Assembly: GCF_030409875.1 (NCBI RefSeq)
Contig: NZ_JAUFQR010000001.1
Coordinates: 124,001-188,000, forward strand
Source of the DNA: Chryseobacterium tructae
Lineage (GTDB): Bacteria > Bacteroidota > Bacteroidia > Flavobacteriales > Weeksellaceae
Direction: 5' to 3'
DNA: 64,000 bases
Part shown: positions 50,636 to 59,555 of the stretch, piece by piece
Numbering within the stretch: position 1 is the first letter of the stretch
How the letters are laid out: each line of letters opens with the position of its first letter
Translations under genes and position numbers: made by a program
Notes under the pieces: generated by a model
The model's database searches: none
Seen by the model: only the letters and a program-made list of their open reading frames with translations
Told to the model about the DNA's origin: nothing

Positions 50636-50797
50636 AATATAAGTGATGAATGATCATTTATAAACCATGATGTTCATGACTAATGAAGATTTTTATAACT
50701 CTACTTTTTTCATATAACAGATCCTCTTATCATTATACTTCTTATCATCTCGTAACCAAATACCTCGTATCCCAGAACCTGCAGATAATATCTCATA

Positions 50798-50813
50798 TAT
50801 TTTTGTAATTTTG
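50798..50813 (+). promoter_or_regulatory. Candidate promoter of the TPP leader
   Basis: TATTTTTG (50798-50805) and TAATTTTG (50806-50813) match the -7 consensus and lie just before the riboswitch aptamer. Confidence 0.45.
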
Positions 50814-50820
50814 CGGCTGA

Positions 50821-50890
50821 AATAAAGGGGTGCTTTAACAGGCTGAGATTATACCCACTGAACCTGGAACAGGTAATGCTGTTTAGGGAC
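50821..50890 (+). ncRNA. TPP riboswitch upstream of the TonB-dependent receptor
   Basis: Thi-box motifs are present: GGGGTGC (50827-50833), CTGAGA (50843-50848) and ACCCACTGAACCTGGAACAG (from 50853), followed by GTAATGCTGTTTAGGGA. The leader continues about 60 nt to the receptor start. A small hairpin (about 50893-50911) follows. CCCCTTTTATT (50934-50944) is complementary, with one bulge, to AATAAAGGGG at the start of the aptamer (50821-50830). Confidence 0.93.
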
Positions 50891-50950
50891 ATCAACTCCA
50901 TTGAGGGTTGAATTTGTATAATATCTTATCGATCCCCTTTTATTCATTAA

Positions 50951-53086
50951 ATGTCAAAGATTTATAGAATGAAAGGATTATTTTTTTTAGGGCTTAGTGT
51001 AGGCTCTGTAGCCTTTATCCAGGCTCAAAACACGGATTCTCTGAAGATCAGAGAAATAGAAGCGGTTAGTTTTACCAAAAGACTTCCTGTTGCTAAGGAA
51101 ATCATCAATGTTCAGAAAGATTTGGATGGGAAAAACCTGGGACAAGATCTCCCTATTCTTTTAAAAAATCAAACTTCAATTATTTCTACTTCGGATGCCG
51201 GAAACGGTGTGGGATATACAGGTTTTAGGATTCGTGGTGTTTCCGGAACAGCCATCAATGTGATGATGAACGGAGTTCCTTATAATGATTCTGAAAGTCA
51301 GGGTACCTTTTTTGTGAATGTTCCGGATTTAACGAGTTCCGCATCACAAATTGTTATTCAAAGAGGAGTAGGGACATCCAATAATGGAGTTTCTGCTTTT
51401 GGAGCAAGTATCAATGTGATTTCAAAAGATCCGGAAGAAAAGTTTTATTTTAAAACGGATGATAGCTATGGCTCTTTTAACACCTATAAATATTCAGCAG
51501 AGCTAGGTTCCGGAAAATTCTGGAAAAACCGTCTTTCTGTAATGGGAAGATACAGCAATATTCATTCAGATGGATATATAGACAGGGCTTCTTCTGATCT
51601 GCATTCTTACAATTTTACAGCCTTGTTTGAGGAAGGGAAAACCAAATTGCGTTTAATGGCTTTTGGGGGGAAAGAAAAGACGTATCAGGCATGGAACGGG
51701 ATCAGCAGAGAAATGTGGGAAACCAATCCAAGATTCAACAATTCGGGTAAAATTGTGGATGCTAATGGTAATATTACTGGATTCTATGATAATGAAACAG
51801 ATAACTACAGACAGAATCATTATCAGTTACTTTGGGAACAGAAATTCAATGACCGTTGGAACCTTGAGACAACTTTTCACTATACGAAAGGAAAGGGATA
51901 TTACGAAAACTATAAGCAAGCAAGCTCTTTCTCTAAATATCAACTGCCTAATATTATTGAGAATGGGGTAACGATTACCAAATCAGATTTTATCAGAAAA
52001 AAATGGTTAAATAATGATTTCTACGGGGTTGTTTCTACCCTTTATGGGAAGTTTGAAAATCTGGATCTGAACTTTGGAGCAGTGGCCAATCAATACTATG
52101 GAAGACACTACGGAAACGTTACCGGAGTCTTTTATCCGCAGATTGATGAGAGTGAATATTATAGAAACCGTTCTGTAAAAAATGAAGTCTCTGGTTTTGC
52201 AAAAGCTTTATACAGATTGAATGATTTTGAATTCTTTGGAGACTTGCAACTTAGAAGTATCAACTATAATACTAAAGTCATCATGGCTGGCGACGATGAT
52301 GGTGCTGATCTGGATAAAAACTGGCTGTTCTTTAATCCAAAAGCAGGGGTGAACTATAAAATAGACGGCGGAAAGGTATTCTTGTCTTATGCTCATGCTC
52401 ATAGAGAACCCAACAGAGCAGATATCATGGCCAATAATGATGTAAAGCCTGAGAAGCTTCATGATTTTGAAGCTGGTTTGGAAAAACAGTTCGGATTTTT
52501 ATCTTTAACCGCGAACGTTTATTACATGTATTATGTAAATCAATTGGTGTTGAATGGCCAATTGAATAGTGTTGGGGCATTTATTAGAACAAACTCAGGA
52601 AAAAGCTACAGACGTGGAGTAGAAATTGGAGCCTTGGCTAAACTTTCAAAACAATGGGAAGTTTCCGGTAACTTTACTTTAAGCCAGAACAGAAATCAGG
52701 ATTTTAATATAGAAGTTGGGAAAGTGCCTGTAAGTCTTGGGAATACACAAATTTCATTTTCCCCGAATATGATTGCCAATTTGGGAGTGAAATTCAATCC
52801 AAATAAAAATTTCCAGTTTGCTTTAATGAACCAATATGTTGGAAAACAGTATCTGGATAATACGGAAGATAAAAATCTGGAGCTTAAAGATTATTTATTG
52901 ACCGACTTTAATGCACAGTACCAGTTTAAAATAGGAAACAATGATATTGCATTAAAACTATTGGTGAACAATCTGTTTAACAAAAAATATGTGAATAATG
53001 GCTCCGTAACTGAAGAAGGCAGTCCACTTTATTTTGCTCAGGCAGGAACCAACTTTATGTTTGGTATCAGTTGGAAGATTCAATAG
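50951..53086 (+). CDS. TonB-dependent outer-membrane receptor, TPP-riboswitch controlled (probable thiamine importer)
   Basis: A 711-residue outer-membrane receptor with a signal peptide (MKGLFFLGLSVGSVAFIQAQ). The plug domain lies at about 30-155 (GVGYTGFRIRGVSGTAINVM, NDSESQGTFFVNVPD, GVSAFGASINVISKD). A 22-strand TonB-type barrel ends in MFGISWKIQ. The TPP riboswitch directly upstream means it is expressed when thiamine pyrophosphate is low. That supports thiamine or a precursor as the ligand, as known for THI-regulated receptors in Bacteroidetes. ATG at 50951 or 50969 could start it; the later one gives the cleaner signal. No inner-membrane permease is adjacent. Confidence 0.9.
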   Translation: MSKIYRMKGLFFLGLSVGSVAFIQAQNTDSLKIREIEAVSFTKRLPVAKEIINVQKDLDGKNLGQDLPILLKNQTSIISTSDAGNGVGYTGFRIRGVSGTAINVMMNGVPYNDSESQGTFFVNVPDLTSSASQIVIQRGVGTSNNGVSAFGASINVISKDPEEKFYFKTDDSYGSFNTYKYSAELGSGKFWKNRLSVMGRYSNIHSDGYIDRASSDLHSYNFTALFEEGKTKLRLMAFGGKEKTYQAWNGISREMWETNPRFNNSGKIVDANGNITGFYDNETDNYRQNHYQLLWEQKFNDRWNLETTFHYTKGKGYYENYKQASSFSKYQLPNIIENGVTITKSDFIRKKWLNNDFYGVVSTLYGKFENLDLNFGAVANQYYGRHYGNVTGVFYPQIDESEYYRNRSVKNEVSGFAKALYRLNDFEFFGDLQLRSINYNTKVIMAGDDDGADLDKNWLFFNPKAGVNYKIDGGKVFLSYAHAHREPNRADIMANNDVKPEKLHDFEAGLEKQFGFLSLTANVYYMYYVNQLVLNGQLNSVGAFIRTNSGKSYRRGVEIGALAKLSKQWEVSGNFTLSQNRNQDFNIEVGKVPVSLGNTQISFSPNMIANLGVKFNPNKNFQFALMNQYVGKQYLDNTEDKNLELKDYLLTDFNAQYQFKIGNNDIALKLLVNNLFNKKYVNNGSVTEEGSPLYFAQAGTNFMFGISWKIQ

Positions 53087-53186
53087 ATTGAAAGAAAGTA
53101 ATGACTGTAAATAAGGGGATTGCAAATTTATCCTTAAAGAGATCGTAGATCATGAATGGTGAACCTGTTTTAATATGAAATACTCA

Positions 53187-53212
53187 AAAGGCTGCTTCGG
53201 CAGTCTTTTTTT
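53187..53212 (+). terminator. Terminator after the receptor gene
   Basis: AAAGGCTGC / GCAGTCTTT with a TTCG loop is followed by T residues, about 100 bp past the stop. Confidence 0.85.
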
Positions 53213-53251
53213 ATATCCGTTAAATATCTTCAAAAAGTCATGAAAAAGTTA

Positions 53252-53259
53252 TAAATTTG
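53252..53259 (+). promoter_or_regulatory. Candidate -7 element
   Basis: TAAATTTG matches TAnnTTTG, only 7 bp before the ATG of the HU-CCDC81-like gene, implying a very short leader. Confidence 0.4.
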
Positions 53260-53266
53260 CTGCCAA

Positions 53267-54019
53267 ATGAATATTTCAGCATACATTTTAGAATATTTAA
53301 AACAATTTGGAACTGTCACGGTTCCAGGCTTTGGGGTGTTTTCTCTGAAAAATTCTAAGGCGATTATCAATTCCGAAAACGGAAGTATACTGCCTCCTGC
53401 CAGTCAGATTGAATTTACAATTGACTATGAAGTACAGGCAGATGATCTTACTGCTTTTATTGCCAGAGAAAAACAAATGTCCAAAGAAGCTTCCAGAAGT
53501 GATCTGAAGATACAAACTGATTTTTGGAAGAAAAAGCTTCAGGCAGAACAGGTTCTTGACATTCAAAACTTGGGAACTATCTTTATTGAAGAAGGACACA
53601 CTCATTTCAAAGGGAAAAGAGTGGAAGCGGGACGCCCGGATTTTTTCGGATTAGAAGAGATCAGGTTCTCAGATATTAATAACGGCGAGAAAGTAAACAC
53701 CTCGGAAAACCGCGAAAAGGATTATAAATTCAAGAAAACCATTCTTTGGTTCTTCCTGTTGATTATTCCGATTCTGGGTATTGCCTACTTTGCATTTACC
53801 CAAAAGGAGCTTCTCTTTGGAAAGAAATCCTTTAATAAAGTGTCTGTACAGACCTCTACCCACAGAATTGTAAAAGATACGGTAAAGGTAATGGTACATG
53901 CTCCCGAAACTCCGGTTGCAGATTCCCTGAAGAAAGATTCATTGGTAAAACCTGTCGGAAAAGCTACAAAAACAGTTCCGGCTGCTCCAAAAAACACTAA
54001 GAATAAATGGCAAAAATAA
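53267..54019 (+). CDS. HU-CCDC81-like membrane protein, no SPOR domain seen
   Basis: A 250-residue protein. The N-terminal part resembles the two bacterial HU-CCDC81 domains (YILEYLKQFGTVTVPGFGVF, about 6-25; VLDIQNLGTIFIEEGHTHFK, about 96-115). One membrane helix follows (TILWFFLLIIPILGIAYFAF, about 153-172). The tail is about 70 residues and rich in lysine, threonine and proline. Family members in Bacteroidetes often end in a SPOR domain that binds peptidoglycan; none is visible here. The role may be nucleoid or cell-envelope organisation, which is uncertain. It overlaps the thioesterase gene by 13 bp. Confidence 0.72.
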   Translation: MNISAYILEYLKQFGTVTVPGFGVFSLKNSKAIINSENGSILPPASQIEFTIDYEVQADDLTAFIAREKQMSKEASRSDLKIQTDFWKKKLQAEQVLDIQNLGTIFIEEGHTHFKGKRVEAGRPDFFGLEEIRFSDINNGEKVNTSENREKDYKFKKTILWFFLLIIPILGIAYFAFTQKELLFGKKSFNKVSVQTSTHRIVKDTVKVMVHAPETPVADSLKKDSLVKPVGKATKTVPAAPKNTKNKWQK

Positions 54020-54561
54020 AAACTGCGTCAGAATCCCTGACGATTATGACAAATATCGTTCTTCCGAACGAGACCAACTCTCTAAGAAATCTTTTTGGTG
54101 GTGAACTTTTAGCAAAAATGGATAGATGTGCTTCCATTTCTGCGGCTAGACACTGTGAAAGAAGAGTGGTAACTGCATCTGTGAATCACGTTTCGTTTAA
54201 TCATCCAATTCCTGAAGGAGGAGTAGTTGTGTTGGAATCTAAAGTTTCCAGAGCATTCTCTACTTCTATGGAGGTGTATGTAGATGTTTGGTCTGATGAT
54301 CCTATTAATCAGAAAAAAATCCATACCAATTCAGGTATTTATACTTTTGTTGCGGTAGATGAATTCAACCGCCCGATCCCAATTCCTGATATGGTGCCGG
54401 AAACAGAAGATGAAAAAGAAAGATATGCTGCTGCATTCCGTAGAAAAGAACTTTCATTGATTCTTTCCGGAAGAATGAAGCCTTTGGAATCTGTAGAACT
54501 TAAGAAATTATTCCAGGAACCTCAAGAAGAGCCTCAATCTTCTAAAAAGGATAAGAAATAA
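54007..54561 (+). CDS. Acyl-CoA thioesterase (hotdog fold)
   Basis: A 184-residue cytosolic enzyme that splits acyl-CoA into acid and CoA. The hotdog motif is in NSLRNLFGGELLAKMDRCAS (about 19-38), followed by VTASVNHVSFNHPIPEGGVV (about 51-70). It resembles YciA/BACH-type thioesterases. The lysine-rich tail (QSSKKDKK) is typical of Bacteroidetes copies. It overlaps the preceding gene by 13 bp, so they share a transcript, and it ends before a clear hairpin. Chain-length preference is unknown. Confidence 0.88.
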   Translation: MAKIKTASESLTIMTNIVLPNETNSLRNLFGGELLAKMDRCASISAARHCERRVVTASVNHVSFNHPIPEGGVVVLESKVSRAFSTSMEVYVDVWSDDPINQKKIHTNSGIYTFVAVDEFNRPIPIPDMVPETEDEKERYAAAFRRKELSLILSGRMKPLESVELKKLFQEPQEEPQSSKKDKK

Positions 54562-54568
54562 AACTTTG

Positions 54569-54617
54569 AAATGCTTTTAATACGGAATACCCAAATTAAA
54601 AGCATTTTGTTTTTTTA
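54569..54617 (+). terminator. Terminator after the thioesterase gene
   Basis: AAATGCTTTTAAT / ATTAAAAGCATTTT with a loop of about 20 nt, followed by a T run. Confidence 0.75.
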
Positions 54618-54704
54618 TCCCTTGTAGTAAATCTATAAGCACCTTTATTTGAAATGATAATGGTGTTATTTGTGAAATAAATTAGTGTCATTTGTGTTTA
54701 AATT

Positions 54705-55637
54705 ATGAAAATTCTCCTTTTAGATAAAAATCACCCGCTTATTACAGAACAGCTTTTAGCTAAAAACTTCATCTTAGAAGAAGATTTTACTTCCACTTAC
54801 GATGAGGTTTGTGATAAAATCAAAAATTATGATGGAATCATCATCAGAAGCCGTATTCCTTTAGATAAAAACTTCCTTGAGCAGGCGCAGAATTTAAAGT
54901 TTATTGCAAGAGTAGGTGCCGGGATGGAAAATATTGATATTCCTGTGGCTGAAAAACTAGGTATTCAATTAATCAACTCTCCGGAAGGAAACAGAGATTC
55001 TGTAGCGGAGCATGTTGTTGGAATGTTATTGGTGTTAATGAACAGGCTTTTCATTGCTTCCCAGGAAGTGAAGAACGGGATCTGGAAGCGTGAAGAAAAC
55101 AGAGGGGATGAATTATTGGGGAAAACCGTAGGATTAATAGGATACGGAAATATGGGAAAAGCTACGGCTAAAAGACTTTCAGGTTTTGGTTGTAAAGTGA
55201 TCTTCCACGATATTCTTCCTGGACTTTCCGATGATTTTGCCACTCAGGTTACACTGGATGAGTTGAAGCAGTCTGCAGAAGTATTGAGTTTACATATTCC
55301 TCTGACTTCAGACACTCATTATCTTATTGATGAAACGTTTATTTCTGAGATGAAAAATGACTTCTATTTCGTCAATACTGCAAGAGGGAAAAATGTAAAA
55401 ACTAAAAGTTTAGTAGAAGCCTTGAAGTCGGGCAAAGTAAAAGGAGCGTGTTTAGATGTATTGGAATACGAAAAGTCCTCTTTTGAACATCTTGAAACAG
55501 AAAATGAAGATCTAAAGTATCTGTTGGAATCCGAAAAAGCAATGGTAACGCCACACATTGCAGGCTGGACGCACCAGAGCAAAGAGAAATTAGCTCAGTT
55601 TATTGTAGATAAGATTGTTGCTTCACATTGTTGTTAA
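54705..55637 (+). CDS. D-2-hydroxyacid dehydrogenase, NAD-dependent
   Basis: A 310-residue Rossmann-fold oxidoreductase of the D-isomer-specific 2-hydroxyacid family. The nucleotide loop is GLIGYGNMGKATAKRLSGFG (about 145-164). FIARVGAGMENID carries the substrate arginine (about 66-78), VNTARGKNVKTKSL is present, and the catalytic histidine is in TPHIAGWTHQSKE (about 285-297). It resembles SerA-type phosphoglycerate dehydrogenase without ACT domains, but the substrate is not certain. It stands alone and ends before a hairpin. Confidence 0.88.
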   Translation: MKILLLDKNHPLITEQLLAKNFILEEDFTSTYDEVCDKIKNYDGIIIRSRIPLDKNFLEQAQNLKFIARVGAGMENIDIPVAEKLGIQLINSPEGNRDSVAEHVVGMLLVLMNRLFIASQEVKNGIWKREENRGDELLGKTVGLIGYGNMGKATAKRLSGFGCKVIFHDILPGLSDDFATQVTLDELKQSAEVLSLHIPLTSDTHYLIDETFISEMKNDFYFVNTARGKNVKTKSLVEALKSGKVKGACLDVLEYEKSSFEHLETENEDLKYLLESEKAMVTPHIAGWTHQSKEKLAQFIVDKIVASHCC

Positions 55638-55658
55638 GTAATACATAAACGACATCAA

Positions 55659-55705
55659 TAAGGCTGATAAAGTAAAAGATATCATAAGAACTTTCTCAGC
55701 CTTAT
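55659..55705 (+). terminator. Terminator after the dehydrogenase gene
   Basis: ATAAGGCTGA / TCAGCCTTAT with a longer internal loop, followed by T residues. Confidence 0.7.
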
Positions 55706-55835
55706 CTGTTTTTACCCGTTTTATGGTTTTCCTTTTTGTTCTTTCCCTCTTTTATGTTAAATTATTCATAATATACCCTTCATATTTATTATTTACTTTC
55801 GACTTTTATTAAATTGCCGCTCATTTTTGAATCTT

Positions 55836-57098
55836 ATGAAGATGCGTAATTTAGTACTTGCTACGGCTGTTGTTTTATCCTTATTTTCTTGTAAAAATAA
55901 ATCTGAAACCAAAGAGGCTTCAGCAGAAAATACGACCAACCTTCCGAACTATGGGAATGTGGATTTAGGAAATGTCTTTACAAAAGCAGATGGACAGCTT
56001 TCCAATAAGGAATCGCTGACAGGCTATATAGACCAATATTATAAAAAAGTGTGGGAAGGCGGAGATCTTAGCGGCGGAATTTTAGTTGCTAAAGGTGATG
56101 AGATCCTATATGAAAATTACAGGGGTTTTGGTAGAGAAGGCAACCAGATGCCCATCGATAAAAATACACCATTACACGTAGCATCGGTTTCAAAAACATT
56201 AACGGCAATGGCCATGATGAAGTTAATAGAAGCTGGGAAAATAAAATTTACTGATCACCTTACCCAATTCTTTCCTGGATTTCCTTATCCCAATGTAACC
56301 GTTCAGACTTTATTGGATCAAAGAAGTGGGCTACCCAAATACGAATACTTTATTACTCAAATAAAACCAGCACCAGCAGAACTCTCCAAACAGTTTATTA
56401 CTAATGAAGATGTATTGAATATGCTTATCAAATACAAACCGGATCTGGCGAGAGATACTGATACCGGGTTTATGTATTGCAATACAAACTTTGCCTTATT
56501 AGCTTTACTGGTCGAAAAAGTAACCAAAACTCCTTTTCCGCAGGCGATGAAAGAAATGATTTTCACACCGTTGAAAATGAACAATACTTACATTTTCCAG
56601 GAAAAAGATATTCCAACAGCTTCACAGTCTTTCTACTATGGTGCTAATAAATTATATCCTTTAGATCGTTTGGATCTTATATACGGAGATAAAAATGTAT
56701 ACACTACCCCAAGAGATTTATATAATTTTTCAAAAGCTATGTTCTCAAAAGACTTCTTGAAACCGGAACTGATGCAAATGGTATTCACTCCTTATAGCAA
56801 TGAAAAAGCAGGGATGAATAATTATGGTCTTGGTTTTAGAATGAAAATATTTGATAACGGTGAAAAGCTGACCTATCATAACGGTTGGTGGCACGGAACG
56901 AACTCTGTATTTGCTCACCTTTTAAAATCTAAAGTTACTATTGTTGCTATTGGAAACAAATATTCAGGTAAAGTGTATACAGCACTTGCATTGTCAGGAT
57001 TATTTGAAAACTTTCCCTTACAGCAGGAGAAACTTCAAACTGTAATGAACGACAGCAAAGATAGTTTGAATAGCGGACACGAAGTTTTTGGAGAATAA
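55836..57098 (+). CDS. Serine hydrolase, class C beta-lactamase fold lipoprotein
   Basis: A 420-residue lipoprotein (lipobox LSLFSC near residue 19) with a penicillin-binding/AmpC-type catalytic domain. The SxxK motif is SVSK (about 117-120), the YxN motif is YCN in FMYCNTNFALL (about 208-218), and the third motif region is YHNGWWHGTNS (about 345-355). Such enzymes in Bacteroidetes are usually esterases or peptidases of the envelope rather than true beta-lactamases. The ATG at 55836 is used; ATG at 55842 is equally possible. It is followed 25 bp later by the Ig-like lipoprotein gene. Confidence 0.87.
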   Translation: MKMRNLVLATAVVLSLFSCKNKSETKEASAENTTNLPNYGNVDLGNVFTKADGQLSNKESLTGYIDQYYKKVWEGGDLSGGILVAKGDEILYENYRGFGREGNQMPIDKNTPLHVASVSKTLTAMAMMKLIEAGKIKFTDHLTQFFPGFPYPNVTVQTLLDQRSGLPKYEYFITQIKPAPAELSKQFITNEDVLNMLIKYKPDLARDTDTGFMYCNTNFALLALLVEKVTKTPFPQAMKEMIFTPLKMNNTYIFQEKDIPTASQSFYYGANKLYPLDRLDLIYGDKNVYTTPRDLYNFSKAMFSKDFLKPELMQMVFTPYSNEKAGMNNYGLGFRMKIFDNGEKLTYHNGWWHGTNSVFAHLLKSKVTIVAIGNKYSGKVYTALALSGLFENFPLQQEKLQTVMNDSKDSLNSGHEVFGE

Positions 57099-57123
57099 TG
57101 TTTACTTTTGCTTAAACATTTTC

Positions 57124-58902
57124 ATGAGAAGATTTCTTTTATTATTTGTTATCTGCTTTCTTGTGCATTCTTGTGCAAGGGTAGGATCTCCTGTTGGAGG
57201 CCCTAAAGATACGCTGGCTCCAAAATTTTTAAGTTCAAATATTGATACAACAAGGATTAATGTAAAAAGAGATATCCACGAACTTCGCCTGGATTTTGAC
57301 GAGTATGTTACCTTGAAGGATATCAACAAGAATCTTATCATTTCTCCGCCGATTAAAAATATCAAGCGAATTCTTCCATCGAATATTGCCAATAAATTTG
57401 TCCTTATTCAATGGACTGATACTCTTCAGGCGAATACTACTTATAATTTCAACTTTGGAAATTCCATTGTAGACAATAATGAGTCTAATGTCCTTCGATA
57501 TTTTAATTTTGCTTTCTCTACAGGGGATAAACTGGATGATTTGTATATCAGTGGTGAGGTGAAAGATGCGATGCAGATTAAGAAGAAATCAGGCAGTAAT
57601 GAAAATAAATTAGTGGTTGGGTTGTACCAGGTAAAAGATACCATGAACTACAAACAAAAGCCATATTATATCACCAAAGTAGATGACGACGGATATTACG
57701 AGTTAAATTACCTTTCACCAGGAAAATATAAAATCATCGCTTTCGAAGATGAAAATGGAAATTCGGTATATGATCCGGGAAAAGAAAAAATTGGATTCAA
57801 GAAAGAGTCGATTGATTTTGATAAATCTATTTCAGGATTGAATTTAAGCGTTTATCCATCGAAGAAAGCATTGAAGTATTCAGAGATGAAAGAGGCTCCC
57901 GGAGGAGTTCTTATGACCTTTGAAGGACATCCGAATGAAGTGAAAGTTACCTCACTCAATGACAAACTTAAAGATATCAAAGTAACACATACCCCCAAAT
58001 CGGATTCCGTTAGAATTTGGTTTGATGCCGTGAAGAATAATGTAGGGCAGGAAACTAATGAAAAGTTGGTATTCAGTCATAATATTGGCCCTAAAAAAGA
58101 TAGTATTTATTCAGTTTCTTTGTTTTATAAGTACAATAAGAAAAATGCAATGGATGTTTTCAGTGATAATGGCGGTGGTTCATTAGCTCCAAAATCTGAT
58201 TTTAAAATCTCATCCAATTTCTTCATTGATAAAATTGATCCTTCAAAATGGAAACTGGCTGTTAAAGGAGATTCCTTGACTAGTTTGCCGTTTACTGCTA
58301 AAGTTTCAGAAACGAATCCTTATCAGATACAGGTGCAATCAGACTTTGTTAATGGAAAAGAATACCAGCTTACCATTCCTAAAGAAACGGTTTCCTCTTT
58401 CTATGCAAAAAATACTCAATCCAAACGATTTGATTTTACAGTTGATAAAGTAGAGCAGTTCGGAAGCTTGGAATTCACACTTTCCAATGCTCCTTCTTCT
58501 AATTATTGGATCCAGTTGTTGGATTCTTCAGATAAAGTAGTATATCAAAAGTATACCAAGGGAGACAGGGTGAAATTTGATATTTTAAAACCCGCAGAAT
58601 ATGTAGTCAGGATATTGGTAGATAACAATAATGATAAGTACTGGGATGAGGCCGATTTTTCTACTGAGACCTTTTCAGAAGATGCTTATGTTTTCTATAA
58701 AAAGGCATTGGTAAGAGCATTGTGGGAAACAAGGGAAGAATGGGATCTTAAAGATACCAGAACACTTGATAATCCTAAAGGAACACCAGCTCCAACAGTG
58801 CCAGTTCCTCCTCCTGCTCCTGAGCAAAAAGAAAAAACGGTGATAGAGGATGCCAAGAAAGAAGTGAAATCCGGTAATGCAGTTTTAACTCCGGTAAAAT
58901 AA
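57124..58902 (+). CDS. Ig-like domain lipoprotein (Big_5/SbsA type)
   Basis: A 592-residue envelope lipoprotein. The signal and lipobox are RFLLLFVICFLVHSCARVG, with the cysteine near residue 16. The mature start SPVGGPKDTLAPKF is a hallmark of this Bacteroidetes family and leads into an Ig_5 domain (about 30-130). Beta-sandwich repeats follow (YYELNYLSPGKYKIIAFEDE, NGNSVYDPG). A proline-rich tail (PAPTVPVPPPAPEQ) precedes the C-terminus. ATG at 57124 is chosen because the upstream extension spoils the signal peptide. A haem-binding protein gene follows 4 bp downstream. Function unknown; it is probably structural. Confidence 0.85.
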   Translation: MRRFLLLFVICFLVHSCARVGSPVGGPKDTLAPKFLSSNIDTTRINVKRDIHELRLDFDEYVTLKDINKNLIISPPIKNIKRILPSNIANKFVLIQWTDTLQANTTYNFNFGNSIVDNNESNVLRYFNFAFSTGDKLDDLYISGEVKDAMQIKKKSGSNENKLVVGLYQVKDTMNYKQKPYYITKVDDDGYYELNYLSPGKYKIIAFEDENGNSVYDPGKEKIGFKKESIDFDKSISGLNLSVYPSKKALKYSEMKEAPGGVLMTFEGHPNEVKVTSLNDKLKDIKVTHTPKSDSVRIWFDAVKNNVGQETNEKLVFSHNIGPKKDSIYSVSLFYKYNKKNAMDVFSDNGGGSLAPKSDFKISSNFFIDKIDPSKWKLAVKGDSLTSLPFTAKVSETNPYQIQVQSDFVNGKEYQLTIPKETVSSFYAKNTQSKRFDFTVDKVEQFGSLEFTLSNAPSSNYWIQLLDSSDKVVYQKYTKGDRVKFDILKPAEYVVRILVDNNNDKYWDEADFSTETFSEDAYVFYKKALVRALWETREEWDLKDTRTLDNPKGTPAPTVPVPPPAPEQKEKTVIEDAKKEVKSGNAVLTPVK

Positions 58903-58906
58903 ATGT

Positions 58907-59365
58907 ATGAAGACAGCAAAGAAAGTAATCTTTTGGACTCTGGTAGCTTTTGCTCTTATTCAGTTTTTTCCAATTGATACAGTAAACCAACCAGTTGATT
59001 CTAAAGTGAATTTTGTTCAAATGAAGCAGGCTCCGGAAAAAGTAAGTACACTTCTTAAGAATGCTTGTTATGACTGTCATTCTAACGAAACAGTATATCC
59101 TAAGTATGCTTATATAGCACCTATTTCATGGTCTGTAAAAAGCCACGTAAATGACGGGCGTCAACATCTTAATTTTTCTATTTGGGGAACTTATAATAAA
59201 GAATTGAAAGAGAATATGCTCGATAGGTCTATGGAAGCTCTTAAGCATAAGACAATGCCCCTGCCGGGTTATGTTGTTTATCATAAGGAAGCTAACCTAT
59301 CAGAAGCCGAAAGAACCTTACTTATTCAGTATTTTGACGAAATGCTGAAATCAAAGACATATTAA
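58907..59365 (+). CDS. Haem-binding domain protein (Haem_bd, cytochrome-like)
   Basis: A 152-residue protein with an N-terminal membrane or signal segment (KVIFWTLVAFALIQFFPI). A Haem_bd domain holds one CxxCH (NACYDCHSNETVYPKY, about 53-68) and a possible methionine ligand in HKTMPLPGY (about 115-123). It is exported or periplasmic and may carry electrons or bind haem. It is 4 bp after the Ig-like lipoprotein, so co-expressed. The partner is unknown. Confidence 0.86.
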   Translation: MKTAKKVIFWTLVAFALIQFFPIDTVNQPVDSKVNFVQMKQAPEKVSTLLKNACYDCHSNETVYPKYAYIAPISWSVKSHVNDGRQHLNFSIWGTYNKELKENMLDRSMEALKHKTMPLPGYVVYHKEANLSEAERTLLIQYFDEMLKSKTY

Positions 59366-59421
59366 TTAATAATATATTTCCCACACACTTCACCCATGAT
59401 ACAGCTATCGTTTAATTCTGT

Positions 59422-59541
59422 AGCAGTTGGTAAAGTCTGTGGGAAAATTGTTTTTAGCCCATAAAAAACTCCCGCAGATTTCACAAAATAAAGCAGTTGG
59501 TAAAGCCAATGATCTGCTGTATCTGTAAAATCTGCGAGAGT
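59422..59541. repeat. CGCAGAT intergenic inverted-repeat element, copy C, with direct repeats
   Basis: ACTCCCGCAGATTTCACA (59468-59485) faces AAAATCTGCGAGAGT (59527-59541) as an imperfect inverted repeat with the same ends as copies A and B. AGCAGTTGGTAAAG also occurs twice (59422-59435 and 59492-59505). It lies between convergent genes. Confidence 0.6.
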
Positions 59542-59555
59542 ATATATTGCAAAAA

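Noticed and set aside
55836..57098. True beta-lactamase conferring drug resistance
   Set aside because: The fold and SxxK/YxN motifs are shared by many esterases and peptidases. It is a lipoprotein with no resistance context, so resistance is not inferred.
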